Source: Firmicutes bacterium UBA3910
GTDB lineage: Bacteria > Bacillota > Limnochordia > Darwinibacteriales > Darwinibacteriaceae
DNA length: 24,113 nucleotides
Assembly: GCA_002391465.1 (NCBI GenBank)
Contig: DGFC01000181.1
Location: forward strand, 1 to 24,113
Direction of reading: 5' to 3'
The position numbers were made by a program, and so were the translations under genes. Position 1 is the first letter of the stretch. Every line of letters starts with the position of its first letter. Under the pieces are notes generated by a model. The model worked only from the letters and a program-made list of their open reading frames with translations. It was not told the DNA's origin and ran no database searches. Shown here in pieces: positions 15,256 through 24,113 of the stretch.

Positions 15256-16528
15256 TCGTTCCACCTACCTCTCCTTGGGGACCAAGGATGTATGTTGTAT
15301 CGAGAACCAGTTGCTCTGCCGCTTCTACCACATCCCGCTGCTCCACTGCCCGAATCTGCTCCACCACAGTGTCGATGGAGCGTAGGTCACCGTGGACAAC
15401 CCCCATTAAGTTGCGCACAATTAGGCTGGAGGGGTTATCGGCCATACTGATCATGGAGTTGATCATACCTACCTTGGTCTGCTCCAACTCTGCCTGACTA
15501 AAGTCACCCTGCCGCAGTTGTTCCACCTGCTGTTTGATGATGGCGAGGGCCTGTTCCCTCTCCCGCCAGTCTATCCCGGCGCTGATAGTCAAGAGCCCTT
15601 TACTGCCATCCACATTTGAACCGACGTAATAGGCTAAGCTGGCCTTTTCCCGCACGTTGACAAACAACTTCGAGTGGGGAAACTCGCCCAGGATGCCGTT
15701 AGCAACCAGTAAAGGGTAATACCCGTCATCAAGATAGGTGCGGTTAGTCCTATAACCCAAAACGAGGATAGACTGCTGTACATCAGTCCCTTCGCAGAAA
15801 TAGCGGAGTTTAGCTACGTCAACTCCCTTGGGCAAGCTCAAATCCACAACCTGCTCCCGCTCACTGATGAGTTGGGCCAGGAGGTTGGCGATAACATCCA
15901 GGTTAGTACCCACCAGGAAAATGTCTAAAGGATAAGAGCGGATCAAGCTTTGGTAGTGCCGGTAAACCCCTTCGTTCTCCAATTTGGCCAGGGACTGCAA
16001 ATCACCGTACTTATGAATGGCAAAGGGTTCCCCTGCACACATCAACTGAACAAAACGGGTCATGGCGTAGGCGTGTTTGTTGTTGAGAATACCCTCCAGC
16101 TCCCGCCTCAAGTTCGCCTTTTCTTGGGAAAAGAAGGTTTCGTTGAACCGGCCGTTTTCCACTGCCGGATCAGCGGCTATACCCCAAAAGGTGCGCAAAC
16201 CCCGCTCCAAGTGCTCTTCACTGTCGGGGAGCAGACTGGGATCAACCATCTGAAAGTGGAATTCGAGAATCTGCCGTTCCCCCAGTTTCAGAACATCCAT
16301 ACCCAATGATGCTGCGTACAAATACTCCAGCTCACGGGCTATCTGGGCAACCGAGGGAAACTGCCTGGAACCACGCTGCAGCACGAGGGGTATGAGGGCG
16401 GTACTGGTTGCGTGCTCCTCGTTCAGATCCTGCTGGATGAACATCTTGCAGGTTAGCGATTTGAATTTGTCCGTTTCACATAAATGGAGGCGCACCCCCG
16501 CGCCTAAATTGCACTGTACAAAGTTCAC
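15242..16528 (-). CDS. ymfF: M16-family protease-like protein, YmfF-like (inactive partner)
   Basis: This 428-residue protein has the two-domain M16 fold but lacks the HxxEH zinc motif. The matching place, after a strand near residues 27-45, reads TALIPLVLQRGSRQFPS. Later conserved patterns (KANLRRELEGILNNKHAYA, VVDLSLPKG, KASLAYYVGSN) are kept. It is therefore probably the structural, non-catalytic half of a heterodimer with the downstream YmfH-like protein. The start is GTG at 16528, overlapping the addA stop by 4 bp, with GGAGG at 16536-16540 seven nt upstream. Translation is probably coupled to both neighbours. Confidence 0.9.
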   Translation of the reverse strand: MNFVQCNLGAGVRLHLCETDKFKSLTCKMFIQQDLNEEHATSTALIPLVLQRGSRQFPSVAQIARELEYLYAASLGMDVLKLGERQILEFHFQMVDPSLLPDSEEHLERGLRTFWGIAADPAVENGRFNETFFSQEKANLRRELEGILNNKHAYAMTRFVQLMCAGEPFAIHKYGDLQSLAKLENEGVYRHYQSLIRSYPLDIFLVGTNLDVIANLLAQLISEREQVVDLSLPKGVDVAKLRYFCEGTDVQQSILVLGYRTNRTYLDDGYYPLLVANGILGEFPHSKLFVNVREKASLAYYVGSNVDGSKGLLTISAGIDWREREQALAIIKQQVEQLRQGDFSQAELEQTKVGMINSMISMADNPSSLIVRNLMGVVHGDLRSIDTVVEQIRAVEQRDVVEAAEQLVLDTTYILGPQGEVGGTNGTN

Positions 16529-19500
16529 ATGTATTCCTCCTCGGCCCAGGCTGGTTCGTCTTCCCGCCCTTCCCCAAAGGCGATAGGTTCGGCAGCTGCA
16601 CCAAAACTACAGCTTCTGCAGCCTGCCGCAGCGGGAAAGGCTGCACCACCCACCCCGGCCTTTTCCACGATCTCTGTGCAGACCGTTTGGATCCAGTCTT
16701 CCGTCGTTGCCACGTCTAAATAACTCTCATCTAAGGTGTAAACCTCATTGGGAATGAGGAAATAGGCCTGGGAACTGAGCACCGGAACGCCAAAAAGTCT
16801 GTGCATTGCCCAAGCATACAGGCGCAGTTGGACCAAATAACTGTCTCCCACCGCCTGCACCTGTTCCCTGCTGATGGAATTGGATTTGAAGTCCACAATT
16901 TCAAGCCCAGCTGGCGAAACAAAAACCTGGTCTACCAAGCCGTTCAGGAAAAAGGACCCCACCGGCAGTAGAAAATCCTTTTCCCGGTAAATCTCCCAGC
17001 TTCCCCTTTCCTCCGCTATACGGCGGAAAAAGTTGCTGGTAAGGTATGGTTCAATGATCCGTTTGATCTGGCCTGTTTGGGAAGGTGTAAGTTCCAGTCC
17101 TTCCATGGCAGCGGCGTAAGCGATAAGCTCATCAAGGTTGGCCGGATCTGTAATCTGCTCACAAACCCTATGCACAATATTCCCCCGCTCTACTGCGCTT
17201 ATTCCAGCGCCCTTTCCCTGGCCTAATCCCGCACCGCTGTTCCCCAGCTCCGGGATGCCCAGGATATAGCGATTATAGAAGCAGCGGGGACAGCGCACAT
17301 AGTGCATGAGGGAAGTGACCGAAAAGGTAATGCCATCGGGCTGTAGAGGTAGTGGGTCGTAGTGGACCACTTCCAGCTGTAGGGGTCTTTCCTTGGGGCC
17401 CGAAACTTCGGGCGGTGTTAGGTTTCCGGCAGCCCAAGTGTAAAGGTCCGGGGGGAGTTCATCCAGTACCTCCTCCAACCAAGCCCACCAGCTCACTTTG
17501 GGTCCCTTGCCATCCCGCACACACCAGAAAACCTCTTCCTGTGCCCTGGTGAAGGCCACGTAGAGCAGGCGTTTTGCTTCGCTTAATTCTTCTGCCTCTT
17601 CCCGCTCCTTCAACTGGTCAAAGGCATGCATACCCTTGCAGACCAGGCCAAAGTCGGGATGGTAGCGTACCATTCCCCGTCCGGAGCGGGACACATCGCC
17701 GCAGGTGTCCGCCAAAAAGGCGACGGGAAATTCCAAACCTTTAGAGCCGTGCACCGTACGCAGGATGACCACATTGGCATGCTCCGCCTCCAGCTGCGCC
17801 TCCCCTTCCCCTTTTGTGTCCAGGGACATGAGCTCGATGTAACGCAGCTGCTCGGGCACGGAGTAGATATCATTGGCAAAGAGATCCCAGCTCATTCTAA
17901 GCAGTTTCTCAATATTCGCCTTCTTTTGCGGGCCAAAGGGCAGGCGAAAGGTCTTGGCAGCGTAATCTGTCCGGTCCAGCATGGCTGTGATAACCTCAGG
18001 AGCAGGTTTTGTCTCAGCCAGCTTCACAAGGTATTGATAATCCTCGCACGCCCGGTTGTAGGCCGCTTGTTCCTCAATACTGAGCCTATTTACCCGATCT
18101 TGACTGAGCCAATAGAGGCCGTCGTCGGAAATTAGGTAGAACGGTGAACGGAGAACTGCCAAACGGGCCACTTCGTTACCTGGATCCTGCAGCCAGCGGA
18201 AATAATTGAGTACATCCTGAATTTCCTGGCGGGAGTAAAAGCCCCTACCGCTCAGGTTAACGTAGGGCACACCCGCTTCCTGGAGAGCCTGCTCGTAGAG
18301 GTGCGCGTTGGTCATGGCCCGGAATAAAATAGATATGTCCTTGTAGTCGTAGCGGCCCTGCTCAACCAATTCCCTGATTTTCAACGCAATCTGTTCTGCC
18401 TCCAGCCGGCGTGCGTCCTCCAGCGAAAGGTCGGCCGTATCCACCTGCAGCAGGGTTACACAGGGCCTGTTGGCCTTTTCCCGGGGATGGGCACTGGCCT
18501 GGAAACCAATCGCTTCCTCTGCCATCAAATGGGCGAAGAGCATGTTGGCAAATTGAATCAGTTCAGGCCTAGACCTGAAGTTCTCCGCCAAGAAGATGTC
18601 CTCTCCCCCTGCGGCAACCTCCTCTTTTGTCTGCATGAACACGCCCACATCGGCGCCACGAAAACGGTATATGGACTGTTTGGGATCGCCCACCACAAAA
18701 AGCAGAGACCCCCCTGAAACAAAGGCATCTACTATCTTTTTCTGCAGCGGGTTGGTGTCTTGGAACTCGTCCACCATCAAATGGTCAAAGGGAAAATCCT
18801 CACGCACGCTTGGATTAAGGAGCAGTTGGTAAGCTAGATGCTCCAAATCGTTGAAATCCATTATCCCGCGGCTGCGTTTGGCAGCAGTAAAATTTTCGTG
18901 CACTTTCTCCAGCATCTCACCGAGCCACTCCACAATCTCAGCCGCCTGAACATGCTGAAGGTATTGCTGGGCTTCCTCTAATTCGTATCTAAGGGGCTTG
19001 ACCTCTTCAGCGAATTTGCCCGATATTTTCTTAATGGGCGTTAAGATTGCCTCCATTGCTTCTAACTGCAGTTCCACCTGGGCAAACTCCAGCGCGGCAC
19101 TATGAACGGGCCATTCTTCCGCCAGCTCCTCCATGGCTTTCCGCTGAGAATTGGTATGGGGCTCTAGCTGCAGAAACTCCTCCACCTTAGCCCGCAACGC
19201 AACGGGAGAAAATCCCGTGTTAGGTCGGACCACTTTCTGCCTGAAATTCAAGTCGCCCTTCCGCATCATCTGCTCGTATAAATCCCTGATCAATTCCACT
19301 GCTGCACTACGATTACCCAGTGCTTCCGGTCGGTCAGCGCCGTCCACAAGGTCTTCGATCGTCTGCAACAGCAGGATCTGGGTCTCCCATTCCTCTCCAA
19401 TCCGGAAACGGGGATCTACTGCCGCTTCTAAGGGATGTTCTTGAATAATCCGCTGGCAGAGGCTGTGAATGGTTGAAATCTGAGCCTGCTCCAACTCGGC

Positions 19501-19728
19501 GATCAGATCGGGCCGGAGTTTACAGAGGCGATCCTTCATCTCCTGGGCAGCCTTTTTGGTAAAGGTAATGGCCGCTATGTTCTCTACAGCAACGCCGTGT
19601 TCCAAAAGATTTAGGTAACGTTCAACCAATACCCTTGTCTTACCTGAACCGGCCCCGGCCGTTACCGCCACATGCCGGTCGATCGTCGTAATCGCTTTTT
19701 CCTGTTGGGGAGTGGGTATGAAACTCAT
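16525..19728 (-). CDS. addA: AddA-type helicase-nuclease subunit
   Basis: AddA is the ATP-driven SF1A helicase and nuclease subunit that resects double-strand breaks with AddB. The 1067-residue product is somewhat short for AddA (often about 1200). It has Walker A AGAGSGKT at 24-31, AITFTKKAAQEMK, the DExx box VDEFQDT at 319-325, GDPKQSIYRFRGAD at 347-360, AENFRS, TVHGSKGLEFP and YVAFTRAQEE, so the motor looks complete. The C-terminal RecB-like nuclease has VDFKSNS with Asp946 and Lys948. Four cysteines (813, 816, 1037, 1040) recall an iron-sulphur staple, but the last expected cysteine at about 1046 is alanine. The ATG at 19728 overlaps the addB stop by 4 bp, and GGAGG lies 10 nt upstream. 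Confidence 0.96.
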   Translation of the reverse strand: MSFIPTPQQEKAITTIDRHVAVTAGAGSGKTRVLVERYLNLLEHGVAVENIAAITFTKKAAQEMKDRLCKLRPDLIAELEQAQISTIHSLCQRIIQEHPLEAAVDPRFRIGEEWETQILLLQTIEDLVDGADRPEALGNRSAAVELIRDLYEQMMRKGDLNFRQKVVRPNTGFSPVALRAKVEEFLQLEPHTNSQRKAMEELAEEWPVHSAALEFAQVELQLEAMEAILTPIKKISGKFAEEVKPLRYELEEAQQYLQHVQAAEIVEWLGEMLEKVHENFTAAKRSRGIMDFNDLEHLAYQLLLNPSVREDFPFDHLMVDEFQDTNPLQKKIVDAFVSGGSLLFVVGDPKQSIYRFRGADVGVFMQTKEEVAAGGEDIFLAENFRSRPELIQFANMLFAHLMAEEAIGFQASAHPREKANRPCVTLLQVDTADLSLEDARRLEAEQIALKIRELVEQGRYDYKDISILFRAMTNAHLYEQALQEAGVPYVNLSGRGFYSRQEIQDVLNYFRWLQDPGNEVARLAVLRSPFYLISDDGLYWLSQDRVNRLSIEEQAAYNRACEDYQYLVKLAETKPAPEVITAMLDRTDYAAKTFRLPFGPQKKANIEKLLRMSWDLFANDIYSVPEQLRYIELMSLDTKGEGEAQLEAEHANVVILRTVHGSKGLEFPVAFLADTCGDVSRSGRGMVRYHPDFGLVCKGMHAFDQLKEREEAEELSEAKRLLYVAFTRAQEEVFWCVRDGKGPKVSWWAWLEEVLDELPPDLYTWAAGNLTPPEVSGPKERPLQLEVVHYDPLPLQPDGITFSVTSLMHYVRCPRCFYNRYILGIPELGNSGAGLGQGKGAGISAVERGNIVHRVCEQITDPANLDELIAYAAAMEGLELTPSQTGQIKRIIEPYLTSNFFRRIAEERGSWEIYREKDFLLPVGSFFLNGLVDQVFVSPAGLEIVDFKSNSISREQVQAVGDSYLVQLRLYAWAMHRLFGVPVLSSQAYFLIPNEVYTLDESYLDVATTEDWIQTVCTEIVEKAGVGGAAFPAAAGCRSCSFGAAAEPIAFGEGREDEPAWAEEEYM

Positions 19729-22181
19729 GCACTGTGTACCTCCTTCCGGCAGATCGCCTGGAACGGGCAGTAACTGCAGTTTCTAGATTCCTTTGGCTCA
19801 ATTGGGAACTGGCCAGCGAAAATGTCCGTCAGAATCTGCCTAAGCTTGTCCTCAAAGAAGGCAATTTGAGCCTGAAACTCATCATCAGCCAAACAGGTCC
19901 TGCCCTTCGGGATGAGCAGGCGTTGGTAGTGATCGAAGTGGAAAATGCCAGACCGTTTGCCATCCAGCTTGTAGTAGGCCGCACCAACATTCTGTCCCTT
20001 AGGCAGAAGATCCCGGGCAGCTAAGAGGTAGGCTGCGATCTGTACGTCTTCGCCCCTCATCAAGGCTGGTCCGGAAGGGGCGCTGCCCGTTTTGTAGTCG
20101 TAAAGGACGTAATGCCCCTCTGGGCTGACGTCAATGCGGTCAATCCGTCCCCGAATTTCAACCGGACCCTCGGCAGTTTCCACCGCCAAGCCGCTGAACC
20201 GCCGTTCTAGATGGGCAGGACGGAAACCTGCCTGGGCCACCTTTAAGTCAGTGCGGATAAAGGTGCGCAGCATCCTAATTTCGCTCAAAGGCGGCTCTTC
20301 GCCGTATTCCCCATACTCTTCCCGCAAGAGGCCCTCGATCTCAACCTGGGTCCGCTGCAGAGACGGCAGGGGTCCTGTTAAATAGGAACGCCAGAATCGT
20401 TCCAACACTGTATGGATGATGTTCCCCCGCTCTAGGGCACCCACCTCAAGGGATGCCTCCTCAGGGGGCCTGAGCCTTAGCACGAAGCTGCAGAAAAATT
20501 TATAGGGACAATCCACATACGCGTTCAAATCGGAAACGGACATGCCCTCTTGTACAATCCGCTCCCTGAGCTCGGCCAGGAGCGTTTCGTCTGTCAGGCT
20601 CCCTCTGCCCAGATAGAGGGAGGGGTAGTGCAGCCTAGTCTGGGGAGTTTCCTCCTCAGCTTTAGGCAGCTTTTCCCGGGGTAGTAAGGTGGAAGGAAGG
20701 TTCAATTGACCCTCCAAGTCTATTTCCGGGTAATGTAAGAAGACACGGCCGGCGGCACTGATCAGCCTCTGATAGAACTGCTCCCGCTGCACCGCCGCAG
20801 CCTTTTTCGTTAACCAGTGGGTGTACTGACGGGGTGGGAACTGCCCTTCCACTAACCCGCCTGCATAGAGCACATCGTATTCGAACGCTCCCAGCTGCTC
20901 CACCCGCAGAACCTGCAGCTGTTGGGTGAAAGTGCGGGGACGGCGGATACCGTAGCTATCTAAAAGGGACTGGAAAAGACGGAAAAAGGCAGAAGCATTG
21001 CACTGCCATTGGTAAGCCTGGAGACTGCGGGCAATGGCAGCCATGCCATCCCACGCCTTAGCCAGTTCTGCCCAGCCCTCCAAATCATCTTCGGGTCGCA
21101 CCCATTTTTCCGGTCTGAGTTCAGTTAAAACCTCCTCCAGCCACGCGCCATAGGCGGCAAGGGATTGGGGCTGGGTGAAGATTTTTCCCGCCTCCGTTAA
21201 CAAAGAAAGGACCTCTGCCCAATCAGAATCGCTGCCCAAGTATTCACGCCAAGCAGGAAGTTCCTTGAGGGGCGGACCCAGATGGAGCATGCGCAGCTGA
21301 TCAGCATTCAGGCCAAAGGGAAATCCCCAGCCGGGAGCTGTCAAGAGCTGGAGGTGGTGTTTGCTCCAGCCTTCCAGTTCCCCTGCTATTAGCATCAGGA
21401 CTGTTTTTCCTAAAGGGGTGTTGCGCAGACTAGTGGGAGGCATCCGCCATGGCAGTTTCTGCTCGGAAAAAACTGCGTGGAGAATGGGTAGATACTGGCG
21501 GGGCTGGGGGAAAACCAGGCCGATACGCTCCAGGGGCACACCGGCCTCAACCTGGGCGCGAATGGCCCTGCCCATGAGTTCCACCTCTTCGTACGGGTCG
21601 GCGGCCTTAATTATCTCAAGCTCCGGCTCTGACCCTTTAGGTTCGCTCACACTCATGGGCCTTTTACCTGCAAACACACGCAGGAACTCCATTTCCAAGG
21701 GACTCAGTTCACCCAATCCCCACAGGTGAATCTCTACCGCTTCAGGGAAAAAGGTGTTTTCCTTCACCAGCCTCAGGGCTTCCCGCAGCTGACCTGCCTG
21801 GTCCAGTACACCCTGCTCCTTTAAGGCAGTCCCATAAGCCCAGTGCAGGAGTTGAAACTCGTCCCTGCCCTGGGGTGGAATGCTCTCCAACGTGATTTCT
21901 CCCAGATCAAGCTGGCGAAAGAGCCAATGGAGTTCGGCGAGAAAGCCGGGAAAGTGGGCAATCGGTGCAAAAAACCGCAATGACTCTGCGTTTTCCTGCA
22001 CCCCCTGCCAAACGGCCACTTCTTCCAAGATGCGGTCTTCTTTGTAGACAACAAGGCCTTCCTTGAGGGTTTTCGCGACCAAGCTCTGAACGGACACTGG
22101 GGCAAGCTCACTTCGCTGCCCTAGGCTTGTCCGCCGCCAGTGGCTGAGATAATGATTGGGCACAACATACAAAACTGACAT
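19725..22181 (-). CDS. addB: AddB-type nuclease subunit with Fe-S cluster motif
   Basis: AddB is the second subunit of the AddAB break-processing nuclease. The 818-residue product is much shorter than Bacillus AddB (about 1160) and lacks the GxxGxGK Walker A motif at its N terminus (MSVLYVVPNHYLSH). It therefore has an inactive helicase-like fold, as in compact AddB/RexB types. The C-terminal nuclease has GRIDRIDVS and LYDYKTG with Asp695 and Lys697. Cysteines 558, 802, 805 and 811 (C-x2-C-x5-C at the end) fit the 4Fe-4S staple known in this family. GGGAGGAG precedes the ATG at 22181. It lies 21 bp after the helicase gene and overlaps addA by 4 bp. Confidence 0.93.
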   Translation of the reverse strand: MSVLYVVPNHYLSHWRRTSLGQRSELAPVSVQSLVAKTLKEGLVVYKEDRILEEVAVWQGVQENAESLRFFAPIAHFPGFLAELHWLFRQLDLGEITLESIPPQGRDEFQLLHWAYGTALKEQGVLDQAGQLREALRLVKENTFFPEAVEIHLWGLGELSPLEMEFLRVFAGKRPMSVSEPKGSEPELEIIKAADPYEEVELMGRAIRAQVEAGVPLERIGLVFPQPRQYLPILHAVFSEQKLPWRMPPTSLRNTPLGKTVLMLIAGELEGWSKHHLQLLTAPGWGFPFGLNADQLRMLHLGPPLKELPAWREYLGSDSDWAEVLSLLTEAGKIFTQPQSLAAYGAWLEEVLTELRPEKWVRPEDDLEGWAELAKAWDGMAAIARSLQAYQWQCNASAFFRLFQSLLDSYGIRRPRTFTQQLQVLRVEQLGAFEYDVLYAGGLVEGQFPPRQYTHWLTKKAAAVQREQFYQRLISAAGRVFLHYPEIDLEGQLNLPSTLLPREKLPKAEEETPQTRLHYPSLYLGRGSLTDETLLAELRERIVQEGMSVSDLNAYVDCPYKFFCSFVLRLRPPEEASLEVGALERGNIIHTVLERFWRSYLTGPLPSLQRTQVEIEGLLREEYGEYGEEPPLSEIRMLRTFIRTDLKVAQAGFRPAHLERRFSGLAVETAEGPVEIRGRIDRIDVSPEGHYVLYDYKTGSAPSGPALMRGEDVQIAAYLLAARDLLPKGQNVGAAYYKLDGKRSGIFHFDHYQRLLIPKGRTCLADDEFQAQIAFFEDKLRQILTDIFAGQFPIEPKESRNCSYCPFQAICRKEVHSA

Positions 22182-22202
22182 AGTCCATCTCCTCCCACAC
22201 AG

Positions 22203-24113
22203 CTAGAGCCAAATGGAAACCTCATCCCGATCCATTAAGGCTATACATTCCCGCAGTTTCCCGGTGAGGATGGGGTCATCCATGGTGGCATTGCGTACCT
22301 GCCGGAGAAGATCAATGCCCCGGCGGAAGGTAAACACTAGGTCGCCTTCGTCCACTTGGGAGTCGGCCAATAAATCACTGAAGGCAGCCCCCCTGCTCCA
22401 GCGATAGGCAAGGGCCGCCACATGGTCGTTAAACTGAACTGTGGAATAACCGAGCATCCGCTGCTCCATCTTGGCCAGGAAATGCCAGAGTCTGTGAATG
22501 GGTCCGAGCTCAAGGCCGTGCTTCAGGCGTGTTTCGTTTTTCCGTGGCTCGTAACCAATGGAAACCATGATCGCATTCAACTCGGCAGGTGAAAAGGAGT
22601 GGAACAACCCTTCCATGAACATCTCTGTGATCATGAGCTCATGGCCGTGGATTTGGCTGGCGAAAAGGCCCGCTGCGGTCAGTTCGCTGCCTTCCAGGTA
22701 GCCCAGGGCTTCCAATACAGCCTTTTTGTCGTTAAACTCCTGGATGTATTTCTGATGGGGATCCAAGTGATCGATCCGCTCCAACAACTGCTGATACTCC
22801 TGCAGCTGCCTCCGGTAGCGGCGGTTTTCCCGCTGCAGCGAACCCCGGTCCCTGTCTGGAAAACTGCGGAAAAAGGCGCTGTCCAAACGCTGATTAATCG
22901 ACCTAATATCCCTTTTTAGCTGGCGTCTTCTCCTCTTGTTCACACCGGCCTGCAGTTCCCGTTCTAAGCGGGTTCTGCTGCGCAGCTGCCGCACTAGGGC
23001 ACCATGGCCTTTTAGATTTCTGGTATGGACAGCAAGCTGCTCTTCTAACTCTTCCAACCGTCGCTGCAGTGCGGCCCGTTCGCTCGATGCTTGGTAGGTG
23101 GCGAAGTTCTGACCCAGAATGCGATGAATGTCCCCTTCGTCGTAATTGCGCACCAGATTCAGGATAGAGTTATACGTTAGGGCGAACTGGCTTTGGAGGG
23201 GCTCTACTTCACTTTCCCTCATGCTGGGATAGTCCCGGGGATCAAACCAGCTCAGGTCCACAACGGTAAAGACATAGCCAACTTCGTCAATCCCCCGCCG
23301 CCCGGCTCGACCCGCCATCTGGAAATACTCCCGGTTGGAGATGGGCCTAAAGGACACACCATCCCACTTAGTGCTGGAATCAAAACAGACCGTTTTGCAG
23401 GGGAAGTTCAAACCCACCGCAAAGGTTTCGGTGCAGTAAAGGACGGAAACGAGCCGCAGTGTGAAGAGTTCTTCCACCACGTCCTTTAAGACGGGCAGCA
23501 TTCCCGCATGGTGGTAGGCAATGCCCTTCATAAGCAGGTTTCTCAGCGCAGGCCAGCGCTCGCTTTTTACAGTTGGATAGCGCTCCAAAACTGAATCGAT
23601 GGCAGCGCGCACCTGCCGTTTTTGCTCCCGGTTGAGGAAATCAAACTCTTCTCCCAACTCAAGGGCGTTGCTTTCACATTTGCGCCGGCTGAAGGTGAAA
23701 AAGAGGCAGGGTAGATAACTATCCTGGATAGCCTCGATCAGATCCACATGGGTGGTAGGCTCGGTTATGGGACGTCCGGTTGGGCTGTCCCCGGCCAGCC
23801 GCCGGTAATGGCGCTGTACCCGGCGCATGGTGGTAAAACCAAGGGACTTTTCAAACAAAGAATGCTTGAGGGGAACAACGCGCTCATGGTGGGTAATCAC
23901 TTCGATTTTCTGCTGCTGTACCTCGCCGATCCAGCCAGCCAGCTGATCCACGTTAGGAATGGTGGCACTCAAGCCCAAAAAGCGCATGGTAGGCGGCATA
24001 AAGATCAAGCTTTCCTCCCAAACGCTTCCCCGATCCGGATCGTCTATGTAGTGTATTTCATCGAAGATCACATAGCGCACATCCCGTACCCGCTCCGGAT
24101 CTTCCTGGAGCAT
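22203..24113 (-). CDS. Ski2/Mtr4-like DEAD/DEAH-box RNA helicase, 5' part outside window
   Basis: Only the last 636 residues are in the window. The visible Met at the edge is probably internal, since it falls just before motif II. Motif II is DEIHYI (18-23), motif III LGLSATIPN (46-54), the RecA-2 region holds FAVGLNFPCKTVCF, and motif VI is QMAGRAGRRGID at about 265-276. A basic coiled coil covers about 340-450 (LQRRLEELEEQLAVH, ELQAGVNKRRRRQLKRD). The C-terminal helical part (ELTAAGLFASQIHGHELMITE) resembles the DSHCT domain of Mtr4/Ski2. This predicts 3'-5' RNA unwinding linked to RNA decay or rRNA processing, like actinobacterial HelY. It lies 21 bp upstream of addB, so a link to nucleic-acid repair is possible but unproven. 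Confidence 0.9.
   Translation of the reverse strand: MLQEDPERVRDVRYVIFDEIHYIDDPDRGSVWEESLIFMPPTMRFLGLSATIPNVDQLAGWIGEVQQQKIEVITHHERVVPLKHSLFEKSLGFTTMRRVQRHYRRLAGDSPTGRPITEPTTHVDLIEAIQDSYLPCLFFTFSRRKCESNALELGEEFDFLNREQKRQVRAAIDSVLERYPTVKSERWPALRNLLMKGIAYHHAGMLPVLKDVVEELFTLRLVSVLYCTETFAVGLNFPCKTVCFDSSTKWDGVSFRPISNREYFQMAGRAGRRGIDEVGYVFTVVDLSWFDPRDYPSMRESEVEPLQSQFALTYNSILNLVRNYDEGDIHRILGQNFATYQASSERAALQRRLEELEEQLAVHTRNLKGHGALVRQLRSRTRLERELQAGVNKRRRRQLKRDIRSINQRLDSAFFRSFPDRDRGSLQRENRRYRRQLQEYQQLLERIDHLDPHQKYIQEFNDKKAVLEALGYLEGSELTAAGLFASQIHGHELMITEMFMEGLFHSFSPAELNAIMVSIGYEPRKNETRLKHGLELGPIHRLWHFLAKMEQRMLGYSTVQFNDHVAALAYRWSRGAAFSDLLADSQVDEGDLVFTFRRGIDLLRQVRNATMDDPILTGKLRECIALMDRDEVSIWL

Noticed and set aside
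16525..16640. Frameshift near the AddA C terminus that might hide the missing cysteine
   Set aside because: The frame reads cleanly through to a stop that overlaps ymfF by 4 bp, a normal gene junction, so a sequencing error is not needed to explain it.

Overview
The window is ordinary chromosomal DNA from a spore-forming Firmicute of moderate GC content. The cdaA-cdaR-glmM cluster, AddAB-type recombination nuclease, CwlD cortex amidase, GlpP antiterminator and YmfF/YmfH peptidase pair all point that way. An archaeal-type ADP-dependent sugar kinase and a Ski2/Mtr4-like helicase suggest a deep-branching clostridial lineage, but I cannot name the taxon. I see no mobile element, CRISPR array, rRNA or tRNA. 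Every supported gene lies on the minus strand, so transcription runs from high to low coordinates.

Region A (24113 down to 7902) is a nearly gap-free run of 12 genes: Ski2-like helicase (5' end beyond the window), addB, addA, ymfF, ymfH, 5-formyl-THF cyclo-ligase, glpK, glpP, deoC, a secreted LolA-like/TPR protein, an RsmC-like methyltransferase and cwlD. No gap exceeds about 26 bp and several genes overlap by 4 bp. The run mixes RNA/DNA metabolism, proteolysis, folate, glycerol and deoxyribose use, and sporulation. No internal terminator was seen.

Region B (7929 down to 5841) has a short regulatory stretch with an inverted repeat over the cwlD stop, a candidate promoter and a 14-bp perfect palindrome next to the ribosome binding site. 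Next come a TTG-started ADP-dependent glucokinase/phosphofructokinase-family gene, a small gene of unknown function with a possible flavodoxin-like fold, and a strong intrinsic terminator.

Region C (5814 down to 1) holds a class V aminotransferase followed by tightly coupled cdaA, cdaR, glmM, acpS and nnr. This links cyclic di-AMP synthesis to the first committed step of peptidoglycan precursor supply, then to acyl-carrier-protein activation and NAD(P)HX repair. The nnr gene is open to position 1 and lacks only its last few codons.

No clearly novel system was found. The most notable points are the ADP-dependent kinase with its palindromic leader, the degraded Fe-S cysteine motif in AddA opposite an intact one in AddB, a glycerol kinase without the HPr-phosphorylated histidine, and a Ski2-family helicase directly upstream of addBA.
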